Assembly: GCA_030630095.1 (NCBI GenBank)
Contig: DAOVNW010000064.1
Location: forward strand, 1 to 5,818
Length of the DNA stretch: 5,818 nucleotides
Direction: 5' to 3'
DNA from: Candidatus Omnitrophota bacterium
GTDB lineage: Bacteria; Omnitrophota; Gorgyraeia; JAGLLT01
In this document: piece by piece, positions 1-5,522 of the stretch
Layout of the letters: each line of letters opens with the position of its first letter
Numbering within the stretch: position 1 is the stretch's first letter
Made by a program: the position numbers and the translations under genes
The notes under the pieces: generated by a model
What the model saw: only the letters and a program-made list of their open reading frames with translations
Told to the model about the DNA's origin: nothing
Database searches by the model: none

Positions 1-80
1 CACATTCTGATTTTGCAGTTTACGTTTTTAACTTCTTTACTTATTTTGTTTTTTAAATCTTTTTAATTTTTCGCTATAAT

Positions 81-115
81 TTTACACTTTTCGCTTTACG
101 CTTTTAGCTTTTTAC
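81..115 (-). repeat. Degenerate heptamer array downstream of murE
   Basis: On the minus strand five consecutive 7-base units each begin with G and end in an A run: GTAAAAA, GCTAAAA, GCGTAAA, GCGAAAA and GTGTAAA. A further GCGAAAA-type unit follows after a 6-base interruption (about 68-74). The rest of the 1-173 stretch is AT-rich. It contains no open reading frame and no hairpin-plus-T-run terminator that I can see. The array may be low-complexity spacer or unstable repeat DNA. Confidence 0.5.
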
Positions 116-118
116 TTA

Positions 119-140
119 ATCCTGTTTTTATATCCTGTTT
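119..140 (+). repeat. Short direct repeat ATCCTGTTT (two copies)
   Basis: ATCCTGTTT occurs at 119-127 and again at 132-140, a 13-base period, with a partial CCTG at 145-148. On the transcribed minus strand it reads AAACAGGAT. It sits next to the heptamer array in the spacer after murE. No function can be assigned. Confidence 0.4.
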
Positions 141-173
141 CTTGCCTGTGCCCGCGGATATATCTTAAAGTTT

Positions 174-1649
174 TCATATAAGCACATTACTTCTCAGTAT
201 CTTCTTTGCCGCCTCTACATCATCAAAAGGCATAGTCCGGTTTTTAAAAATTTGCGTTTTTTCATGGCCTTTGCCGGCTATTAAGACTACGTCGTTTTTT
301 TGGGCTGATTTAAAGGCCCTCTCTATCGCCTTCCTTCTACCGGCCGCGAATTTATACTTTTTAAAACCGGCCTCCGAAAAACCGGTTCTTATGTCTTTGA
401 AGATAGCAAGCGGTTTTTCTTTTCTTGGGTTATCGTTGGTAACAATTACCAGATCGCTGTATCTGGCGGCAACCCTTGCCATTTTGGGCCGTTTAGTTTT
501 GTCCCGATCGCCGCCACAGCCAAAAACAGTAATTACTTTGCCTCTATCACCCACCATCTCTCTTAAGAATTCCAAAACCTTCTCTAAGGCATCCGGCGTG
601 TGGGCGTAATCAACGAACACCTTAAATTGCTGCCCATTTTTTACTCTCTCAAGCCTGCCCGGAACCTTCCTTAATTTCTCTATTCCCCGCTTAACCTTAG
701 CCGGACTGATACCCTCAGAACAGGCCCAGGAGGCCGCGGCTAATATATTGTAAACATTGTGCACACCTGTCAGCCGGCTGTTAATAGCCATGTTGGCTGA
801 AGGCGTCTTAATCAAAAATTCACTTTTATTCAGGCCTATTTTTATATCCACGGCTTTGAAATCAGCTTTGTTTAAAACGGCGTAACTTACAAGCCGCGCC
901 GCGCTCGCCTTTTTCAACTGCCCAAACGCCTTGTCATCTCCATTGATAACAGCTATACCGCCAGCCGGTAAGCTTTTAAACAGTCTCAATTTAGCCGCTA
1001 TATAATTTTTCATATTTTTGTGGTAATCAAGGTGGTCGCGGGATAAATTGCTAAAAATAGCCGCCTGAAAGTTCAGATCCTGAACGCGCCCCTGGTCAAG
1101 CGCGTGCGAAGAAACCTCCATAATTGAATATCCAATAGAACGCCCTTTCATCTCATCCAGTAAACTGTGAAGCTTTATAGTTCCCGGTGTCGTATTTTTA
1201 AGTTCTTTAAACCCGGCACCGGCCAATTTATAACCCAGGGTCCCAATAACTGCTGTTTTATATCCGGCCTCAGTTAAAATACTGTTAATAAGAAGGGATA
1301 TGGTTGTTTTGCCGTTTGTTCCCGTTATACCTACCAACTTAAGCTTTTTATTCTTTTTATAAAAGTTACCGAGCAATACTCCCATGGCTTCTCTTGAATT
1401 TTCAACTATTATCTTAATAACTGATGGAGGACAGTTAAAATCCTTCTCACTAATTACCGCTCTGGCTCCCCGTGAAACGGCCCGCGCTATATATCTGTGG
1501 CCATCGGTAATACTACCCCTGAGTGCTATAAAAAGACAGTTCTTCTTTATTTCTTTTGAGTTACAGCTCAAATTTTCTATATCAGCATTAAGCGGGACGT
1601 TTCTATTTTTACATTTGACTCCAATGAGTAAATTGTGAAGTTTTGGCAT
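174..1649 (-). CDS. murE: UDP-N-acetylmuramoyl-tripeptide synthetase MurE (probably meso-diaminopimelate-adding)
   Basis: MurE is a cytoplasmic ATP-dependent ligase that adds the third amino acid to UDP-MurNAc-L-Ala-D-Glu. The 491 residues show the three Mur-ligase domains. The N-terminal UDP-binding domain includes DSR-like SCNSKEI (28-34). The central ATPase domain has the P-loop GITGTNGKT (107-115), NTTPGT (152-157), SSHALDQGR (180-188), SRDHLDYH (203-210) and the likely carbamylated Lys in AAKLRLF (K220). The C-terminal domain has VDYAHTPDALE (346-356), FGCGGDRDKTKRPKM (376-390) and GKGHEKTQ (459-466). DNPR (406-409) is the signature of enzymes that select meso-diaminopimelate; lysine-adding enzymes differ there. 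A meso-DAP wall is inferred from this. The ATG start is four bases after ftsI, with no strong Shine-Dalgarno. The length is typical, and murF would be expected next but is not in the window. Confidence 0.96.
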   Translation of the reverse strand: MPKLHNLLIGVKCKNRNVPLNADIENLSCNSKEIKKNCLFIALRGSITDGHRYIARAVSRGARAVISEKDFNCPPSVIKIIVENSREAMGVLLGNFYKKNKKLKLVGITGTNGKTTISLLINSILTEAGYKTAVIGTLGYKLAGAGFKELKNTTPGTIKLHSLLDEMKGRSIGYSIMEVSSHALDQGRVQDLNFQAAIFSNLSRDHLDYHKNMKNYIAAKLRLFKSLPAGGIAVINGDDKAFGQLKKASAARLVSYAVLNKADFKAVDIKIGLNKSEFLIKTPSANMAINSRLTGVHNVYNILAAASWACSEGISPAKVKRGIEKLRKVPGRLERVKNGQQFKVFVDYAHTPDALEKVLEFLREMVGDRGKVITVFGCGGDRDKTKRPKMARVAARYSDLVIVTNDNPRKEKPLAIFKDIRTGFSEAGFKKYKFAAGRRKAIERAFKSAQKNDVVLIAGKGHEKTQIFKNRTMPFDDVEAAKKILRSNVLI

Positions 1650-1653
1650 ATTT

Positions 1654-3339
1654 TTAATTTAACCCGCTATTTTCTATATAATTGAGCACCTCTTGGGCTA
1701 CCGTTTTAAAAACAGGTGCTGAAACATGGCCTCCGTAATAGACCGGCCGCGGCTCATCCACCACCACTATCATGGCTATCTTAGGATTTTCTACCGGCAA
1801 AAATCCGGCAAAGACAGCTATAAACTTCCCGCGTGAATACCCTCCCTTAGGGCTTACCTTTTGGGCGGTTCCGGTTTTGCCGGCTGCCGCATAGCCTTTC
1901 ACCTTTGCCCTTTTGCCGGTTCCTCCTTCGACGACGGCGGCTAAAATTTCCTTCAGCTGGATGCTCGTTTTTTCACCAAAAATTCTCCGGCTGCGTTCAG
2001 GCTTAAACTCCTTTAAGCATTCATCCCGGCTGTCAGCAACGCGCTTAACCAGATGGGGTCTAACTAACCTGCCCCCGTTACCTGCCGCTGACATAGCGCG
2101 CAACATCTGCAGGGCGGTTACGGCAATCTCCTGGCCCATAGGAATAGCTGAAATTGATATCTTTGACCATTGCTCCGGAGGCCTGATTATCCCTCTTTCT
2201 TCCAGCGGCAGGTCAATGCCGGTTACTTTTCCAAACCCAAAACGTTTAATGTACTGATAAAGCACGCTCTCTTTGAGTCTCTGGGCAACCTTAACAATTC
2301 CAATGTTGGATGAGTATTTAATAACCTCCTTGAAAGTAAGGTCTTTATAAGGTTTGTGGTCATGAAGCGTATGGCGGTGAATTCTGTAGGCGCCATTTTC
2401 GCAGTAGATTTTGTCCTCGGGTGAAACAATGCCTTCTTCCATGGCGCCAGCGGCGGTTACTATTTTAAAAACAGAACCGGGCTCAAAAATATCACAAACA
2501 GCTCTATTTCTGCGCGCGTCAGAACTGCTTTTAGCAAAAGAGTTAGGATTGAATGTCGGCCTGTTGGCCATAGCCAGAATCTCACCGGTTGACGGGTCCA
2601 TAATAATTATGATGGCGGCTTTGGCTTTGTACTTTTTATAGACTGTCTCTAACTCTCTTTCGGCGATATGCTGAATATACTTGTCAATCGTCAGAACCAA
2701 ATCATAGCCGTCCAAGGGGCTGCTGATAAGATGTTCTTTAGACTCTATGCGCCTGCCTTTGGCATCCCTGGATATAATGGTTAAACCTGCCGCGCCCTTC
2801 AGGTAATCATTATAGTATAATTCTAAACCCTCCAGGCCATCATTGTCAACACCTACAAAGCCTAAAATATGAGAAGCCAAAACCTGATCCGGATAAAAAC
2901 GCTTACTTTCCTTAATTAACCCCAGAGCCCTTATGCCAAGCTCATCAAGGCCTTTAGCGCTTTCTTCACTGATATGCCTCTTTATCCAGACAAAGGCTTT
3001 GTCTTTTTTAAGCAGTCTCAAAACTTTATCGTAGTCTAAATCGAAAAAGACGGCTAATTTATCTGCCGCCCTTTGCTTATCTTTAATCTTGCGCGGATTG
3101 GCATAGCAGGAAGAAACATTAAAACTAACAGCCAGCGTCCTCATCTTCCGATCATATATACGGCCTCTTTGCGGAGGGATTTTGTAATAAAATCTATGCT
3201 GCTTATCAGCCAGGAGGCTAAAGTGTTCTGATTTTATAATTTGTAGATAGAATACACGCCCGGTATATATAACTAACGGGAGCAATAAAAAGAAGACATA
3301 TATTATTAGGGAGCGAAAATTGCAGCGTCTTTCATACAC
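1654..3339 (-). CDS. ftsI: Class B penicillin-binding protein FtsI (PBP3-type septal transpeptidase)
   Basis: This D,D-transpeptidase cross-links septal peptidoglycan in the periplasm in partnership with FtsW. The 561-residue protein starts with a short basic cytoplasmic end and one membrane anchor (about residues 11-30). The class B pedestal domain follows, with PPQRGRIYDR (55-64). The transpeptidase domain carries all three active-site motifs: S289-V-F-K292 with the nucleophilic Ser, S343-S-N345 and K488-T-G490-T. The C-terminal GGHVSAPVFK is also typical. There is no PASTA repeat, and the protein ends soon after the catalytic domain. The start is GTG at 3339. An in-frame TAA lies two codons upstream and no good Shine-Dalgarno is visible, so translation may be coupled to the upstream gene, 47 bases away. 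The TAA stop lies four bases before the murE ATG. The family is certain. The FtsI role, as opposed to an elongation-type PBP2, follows from the dcw position. Confidence 0.95.
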   Translation of the reverse strand: MYERRCNFRSLIIYVFFLLLPLVIYTGRVFYLQIIKSEHFSLLADKQHRFYYKIPPQRGRIYDRKMRTLAVSFNVSSCYANPRKIKDKQRAADKLAVFFDLDYDKVLRLLKKDKAFVWIKRHISEESAKGLDELGIRALGLIKESKRFYPDQVLASHILGFVGVDNDGLEGLELYYNDYLKGAAGLTIISRDAKGRRIESKEHLISSPLDGYDLVLTIDKYIQHIAERELETVYKKYKAKAAIIIIMDPSTGEILAMANRPTFNPNSFAKSSSDARRNRAVCDIFEPGSVFKIVTAAGAMEEGIVSPEDKIYCENGAYRIHRHTLHDHKPYKDLTFKEVIKYSSNIGIVKVAQRLKESVLYQYIKRFGFGKVTGIDLPLEERGIIRPPEQWSKISISAIPMGQEIAVTALQMLRAMSAAGNGGRLVRPHLVKRVADSRDECLKEFKPERSRRIFGEKTSIQLKEILAAVVEGGTGKRAKVKGYAAAGKTGTAQKVSPKGGYSRGKFIAVFAGFLPVENPKIAMIVVVDEPRPVYYGGHVSAPVFKTVAQEVLNYIENSGLN

Positions 3340-3386
3340 AATTTAATCAATCGTTTCTTGGCAATCGCGTCCAGCTTATAATGGGC

Positions 3387-3758
3387 CTACTGTTCCTCTA
3401 TAGGCTCAGCTTCCGCTTTACGGTTTATATCAAACAGGCTAAAGATGCTTTTTTTAGATACCTTAAGAGATTCATCGGAGGAACTTGGCGCTTTAGCCAA
3501 ATACACTATTTGTTCTCTATCCGGAATACACAGAACAACATCTTCTAAAAGCAGTTCTCTTTCTAAATTTGAGGGTGACTTCAACGTAAACGCATTATAA
3601 GCCAAATTGTTATTTTCGTCAAGAAGCCTTTCAATCGCCGTTTGGTTGTCATCTATCTCATAACTCAAACTTAATAAAGCGCTCTGCCCGTTGATATAAT
3701 AAAGACATATGCCGGTTACAAAAAAAACAACTATTAGAAATTTTCCCAGTGGCTTCAT
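3387..3758 (-). CDS. ftsL: FtsL-like single-pass cell division protein
   Basis: FtsL is a bitopic divisome protein that pairs with FtsB, helps recruit the FtsW-FtsI pair and regulates it. The 123-residue product has a very short cytoplasmic end (MKPLGK), one membrane segment (about residues 7-23) and a helix with coiled-coil character (about 28-60). Next comes LKSPSNLERE (59-68), matching the family's L-x-S-P-x-x-I/L-E pattern, then IPDREQIVYL (78-87), like the usual end of the domain. FtsL diverges strongly in sequence, so the call rests on architecture, this motif and the position between rsmH and ftsI. Residues 90-123 are an extra Ser-, Lys- and Glu-rich tail. The ATG has AGGA six bases upstream inside the end of rsmH, with a 3-base gap between the genes. 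The stop is TAG, followed by 26 more in-frame sense codons that overlap the start of ftsI. Confidence 0.8.
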   Translation of the reverse strand: MKPLGKFLIVVFFVTGICLYYINGQSALLSLSYEIDDNQTAIERLLDENNNLAYNAFTLKSPSNLERELLLEDVVLCIPDREQIVYLAKAPSSSDESLKVSKKSIFSLFDINRKAEAEPIEEQ

Positions 3759-3761
3759 TTG

Positions 3762-4646
3762 TCATCCTATCTTTTCTGCCGCTCTCAACTTGGCGCTTCT
3801 TGAGCGGGGATTTGCCTTTTTTTCCTGAGACCCGGGTCTCAGGGGTTTTTTAGTTAAAACTTCAAGGACAGACTCTTTGGCCAAGTCCCTGAATTTATTT
3901 TTTACAATTCTGTCCTCCAGCGACTGAAACGACAGAACACATATTCTTGAACCGCCCTTTAAAAAGCCCACCGCTTTATTTAAACTTATTCGCAAAGCCT
4001 CAAGTTCGTTATTTACGGCTATTCTGAACGCCTGAAAGGTTCGGGTCGCCGGATGTATTTTTTCACGCCGCCTGCCGCGCGGCATAGCTTCACTAACTAT
4101 GTCTGCCAGAGCTCTGGTAGAAGATATAAAACGCTCCTTTCTTTTTTTTATTATTAAAGAAGATATCCTCCGGGCATAGCGTTCCTCCCCGTATTTAAAA
4201 ATGATTCTGCTAATCTCCTCTTTAGGGAGGTTATTAACTAAATCAAAGGCGCTTAACTGTCCGCTTTTATCCATCCTCATATCCAGCGGGCCATCCTGCA
4301 AAAAGCTAAATCCTCTCTCAGGGCTGTCAAGCTGAAAAGAAGACACGCCTAAATCATATAAAACAGCGTCTATTTCTTTTATATTTAATTGCCGGAGAAT
4401 AATATCCATATCTTTAAAGTTCCCATATACCAATTCACAGTTTTTCTCATAACCCTTTAACCTCCGGCGGGCAAGCTCCAGTATTTCTTCATCCTGGTCA
4501 ATACCAATTAATCGTCCAGCCGGAGCTATCTGTTTTAGGATATTTATACTGTGACCGCCGGCTCCCACCGTACAATCTACAACAATATTTCCCGGCTTTA
4601 AGCTAAGATACTCACTTATCTCTTCTGTCATAACAGGCCTGTGCAC
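3762..4646 (-). CDS. rsmH: 16S rRNA (cytosine(1402)-N(4))-methyltransferase RsmH (MraW)
   Basis: RsmH uses S-adenosylmethionine to methylate N4 of C1402 in the decoding centre of 16S rRNA. It is a standard second or third dcw gene. The 294 residues carry the expected series: VHRPVM at the N-terminus, the SAM-binding DCTVGAGGHS (24-33) and IGIDQD (47-52), YDLGVSSFQLD (97-107), RGFSF (111-115), GPLDMRMD (119-126), YGEERYARRIS (152-162), HPATRTFQAFRI (198-209) and the C-terminal NPRSRSAKLRAAEK (279-292). The motif normally read SFHSLEDR appears as SFQSLEDR (239-246), so the usual His is Gln. The start is GTG at 4646, with only a weak, distant AGGG upstream. Translation may depend on coupling with the small gene before it, whose TAA is in the same frame. 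The stop lies three bases before the ftsL-like ATG. The length is typical, and the identification is firm. Confidence 0.96.
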   Translation of the reverse strand: MHRPVMTEEISEYLSLKPGNIVVDCTVGAGGHSINILKQIAPAGRLIGIDQDEEILELARRRLKGYEKNCELVYGNFKDMDIILRQLNIKEIDAVLYDLGVSSFQLDSPERGFSFLQDGPLDMRMDKSGQLSAFDLVNNLPKEEISRIIFKYGEERYARRISSLIIKKRKERFISSTRALADIVSEAMPRGRRREKIHPATRTFQAFRIAVNNELEALRISLNKAVGFLKGGSRICVLSFQSLEDRIVKNKFRDLAKESVLEVLTKKPLRPGSQEKKANPRSRSAKLRAAEKIG

Positions 4647-4673
4647 GTATTCTAAGACCCTTTCTTTCTCTTC

Positions 4674-4874
4674 TTATTTGATGTTTAATAGTGTATCTAC
4701 CCACCCGGAAGCATTTGATGATTTGACCATCTTCAGCGTGAAGGTGTTAAAGTGCAAATTATCCTTCTCATCGTACAATGCCCTTTTCTTTCTAAAGACT
4801 TCCATTGGTATTCCTAATTCGGAGAATTCAAAATGCTTGGATGTGTCAACATAAACGCGAACACTCTCTCTCAT
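4674..4874 (-). CDS. Small unrecognised protein between mraZ and rsmH (66 aa)
   Basis: I do not recognise this protein. I chose the ATG at 4874 because GGGGGTGA (4887-4880), a strong Shine-Dalgarno, lies five bases upstream. The GTG at 4883, which would add three residues, falls inside that Shine-Dalgarno. The 66 residues show no signal peptide or membrane segment. The N-terminal part (SVRVYVDTSKHFEF, residues 4-17) alternates as in a beta strand; then comes a basic segment (FRKKR, 27-31) and a DEKDNLHFNTFTLK stretch (35-48). That stretch matches DENNNLAYNAFTLK in the FtsL-like protein at nine of 14 positions, plus a Tyr/Phe pair. It lies in the operon, 19 bases after mraZ, and its TAA stop is in the same frame as rsmH, nine codons before the rsmH GTG. 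The ribosome-binding site and tight spacing argue for a real gene. A role in division or in control of the operon is inferred from position only. Confidence 0.72.
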   Translation of the reverse strand: MRESVRVYVDTSKHFEFSELGIPMEVFRKKRALYDEKDNLHFNTFTLKMVKSSNASGWVDTLLNIK

Positions 4875-4879
4875 TTCCT

Positions 4880-4887
4880 TCACCCCC
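4880..4887 (-). promoter_or_regulatory. Shine-Dalgarno deciding the start of the 66-aa gene
   Basis: GGGGGTGA on the minus strand follows a run of eight A and precedes the ATG at 4874 by five bases. The alternative GTG at 4883 overlaps this element and so is the less likely start. Confidence 0.7.
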
Positions 4888-4893
4888 TTTTTT

Positions 4894-5343
4894 TTAAACC
4901 ATATCGGGAGGACCCATTAAATCCTCAGCAATGTCTTCAAAAGAGCTTTGTGTATTTTTATAATACTCTCTCCAGACCCCCTCGTCCCATATTTCAAACC
5001 TGTTAGAAACACCGACAATTATAACCTCATTTTTAATCTGAGCGTACTCCTTGAGATATTTGGGTATGAGAATCCTGCCCTGCTTGTCAAAGAACGTTTC
5101 ACAAGCTCCTGAAAAATAAAGACGGTTAAATTTTCGTGAATCTTTTTTGGTAAATGGGAGGGATCTAAATTTGTGCTCTTGCGACTTCCACTCTTCTTCA
5201 ATAAAAACAAAAAGGCATTTATCTAACCCGCGGGTAACGTATAACTTATCAATATAATTCTCTTTGGTCAGCAGGCGAAACTTGGCAGGAATAATAAGCC
5301 GTCCCTTGCGGTCAATAGTATGCTTATACTCCCCGTAGAACAT
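4894..5343 (-). CDS. mraZ: MraZ, transcriptional regulator of the dcw cluster
   Basis: The 149-residue protein has the two tandem AbrB-like DNA-binding half-domains of MraZ. The first carries DRKGRLIIPAKFR (residues 11-23) and the second DKQGRILIPKYL (residues 86-97). The length is normal for the family, usually about 140 to 155 residues. MraZ forms a ring-shaped oligomer that binds direct repeats at its own promoter and represses the dcw operon. The first-gene position, the near-consensus promoter and the 10-bp-spaced GTGG repeats fit that role here. The ATG start has GGAGG seven bases upstream, and the N-terminus MFYGEYKHTIDRKGR is typical. The C-terminal 20 residues are acidic and end in GPPDMV, a poorly conserved part of the family. 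The stop lies 19 bases before the next gene's ATG. MraZ is cytoplasmic and nucleoid-associated. The assignment is firm. Confidence 0.97.
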   Translation of the reverse strand: MFYGEYKHTIDRKGRLIIPAKFRLLTKENYIDKLYVTRGLDKCLFVFIEEEWKSQEHKFRSLPFTKKDSRKFNRLYFSGACETFFDKQGRILIPKYLKEYAQIKNEVIIVGVSNRFEIWDEGVWREYYKNTQSSFEDIAEDLMGPPDMV

Positions 5344-5350
5344 TTGATAT

Positions 5351-5355
5351 CCTCC
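5351..5355 (-). promoter_or_regulatory. Shine-Dalgarno of mraZ
   Basis: GGAGG lies seven bases before the ATG at 5343 on the minus strand. It fixes the mraZ start and overlaps the last of the three GTGG repeats. Confidence 0.85.
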
Positions 5356-5380
5356 ACTTTACTCCACTACATACCACGAA
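5351..5380 (-). promoter_or_regulatory. Putative MraZ operator: three GTGG repeats at 10-bp period
   Basis: Three direct copies of GTGG lie on the minus strand at 5377-5374, 5367-5364 and 5357-5354, each starting exactly 10 bases after the previous one. The last two extend to AGTGGAG, and the last reads AAAGTGGAG. MraZ proteins are known to bind short G-rich direct repeats with one-turn spacing near their own promoter (TGGGR boxes in Escherichia coli, AAAGTG-type boxes in Mollicutes). Here the array begins at the predicted transcription start and its last copy overlaps the mraZ Shine-Dalgarno, so bound MraZ would be placed to repress initiation. Binding is inferred from position and pattern. 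Confidence 0.7.
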
Positions 5381-5408
5381 GTATACCCTACGCACCTTTT
5401 TATGTCAA
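5380..5408 (-). promoter_or_regulatory. Sigma70-type promoter of the mraZ operon
   Basis: On the minus strand the -35 box TTGACA (5408-5403) is a perfect match. After exactly 17 bases comes TATACT (5385-5380), five of six matches to the -10 consensus. Transcription would start near 5373, giving a leader of about 30 bases before the mraZ ATG at 5343. The stretch just upstream of the -35 box (about 5410-5430) is A/T-rich, with a run of seven A on the minus strand, and could act as an UP-like element. It is the best promoter in the window and lies where the dcw promoter is expected. Confidence 0.85.
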
Positions 5409-5427
5409 GAGTAAAATATACTTTTTT

Positions 5428-5449
5428 TGTTTAAACACAATAAGTTGTG
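5428..5449. repeat. Two abutting palindromes upstream of the mraZ promoter
   Basis: TGTTTAAACA (5428-5437) is a perfect 10-bp palindrome. It runs into CACAA-TAAG-TTGTG (5436-5449), an inverted repeat with 5-bp arms and a 4-base spacer. Both lie 20 to 40 bases upstream of the -35 box. They could bind a dimeric regulator, but in AT-rich DNA such short palindromes also occur by chance. Confidence 0.35.
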
Positions 5450-5476
5450 GAAAATAGAAAAAATTAGCCAATATGT

Positions 5477-5502
5477 GGGGGGGTAACTAAAAAATGGGCG
5501 GG
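5477..5502 (+). other. Possible G-quadruplex-forming tract between rnhA-like gene and mraZ
   Basis: The plus strand carries a run of seven G (5477-5483), a 12-base A-rich stretch, then GGGCGGG (5496-5502). This can be read as four G-triplets with loops of 1, 12 and 1. It sits just after the end of the RNase H-like gene, on the strand that serves as its transcription template. The long central loop makes folding uncertain. Confidence 0.35.
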
Positions 5503-5522
5503 AATCAAATTCTCTGCTTTTT

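Noticed and set aside
1..173. Possible terminator or start of murF after murE
   Set aside because: I found no GC-rich stem followed by a T run on the minus strand, and no start codon with a ribosome-binding site opening a Mur-ligase frame.
271..609. Open frame on the plus strand within murE
   Set aside because: It is antisense to a clear murE and has no recognisable motif. The same holds for the plus-strand frames at 1384-1638, 1913-2257 and 2411-2641.
4881..4883. GTG at 4883 as the start of the small gene
   Set aside because: It lies inside the Shine-Dalgarno GGGGGTGA. The ATG at 4874 has correct five-base spacing.
5019..5210. Minus-strand open frames at 5019-5210 and 2223-2429
   Set aside because: They are out-of-frame shadows of mraZ and ftsI, with no motif or ribosome-binding site.
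5446..5454. TTTTCCACA on the minus strand, a match to a relaxed DnaA box
   Set aside because: It is a single imperfect box without neighbouring copies or an AT-rich unwinding array of the oriC kind, so chance is the simplest explanation.
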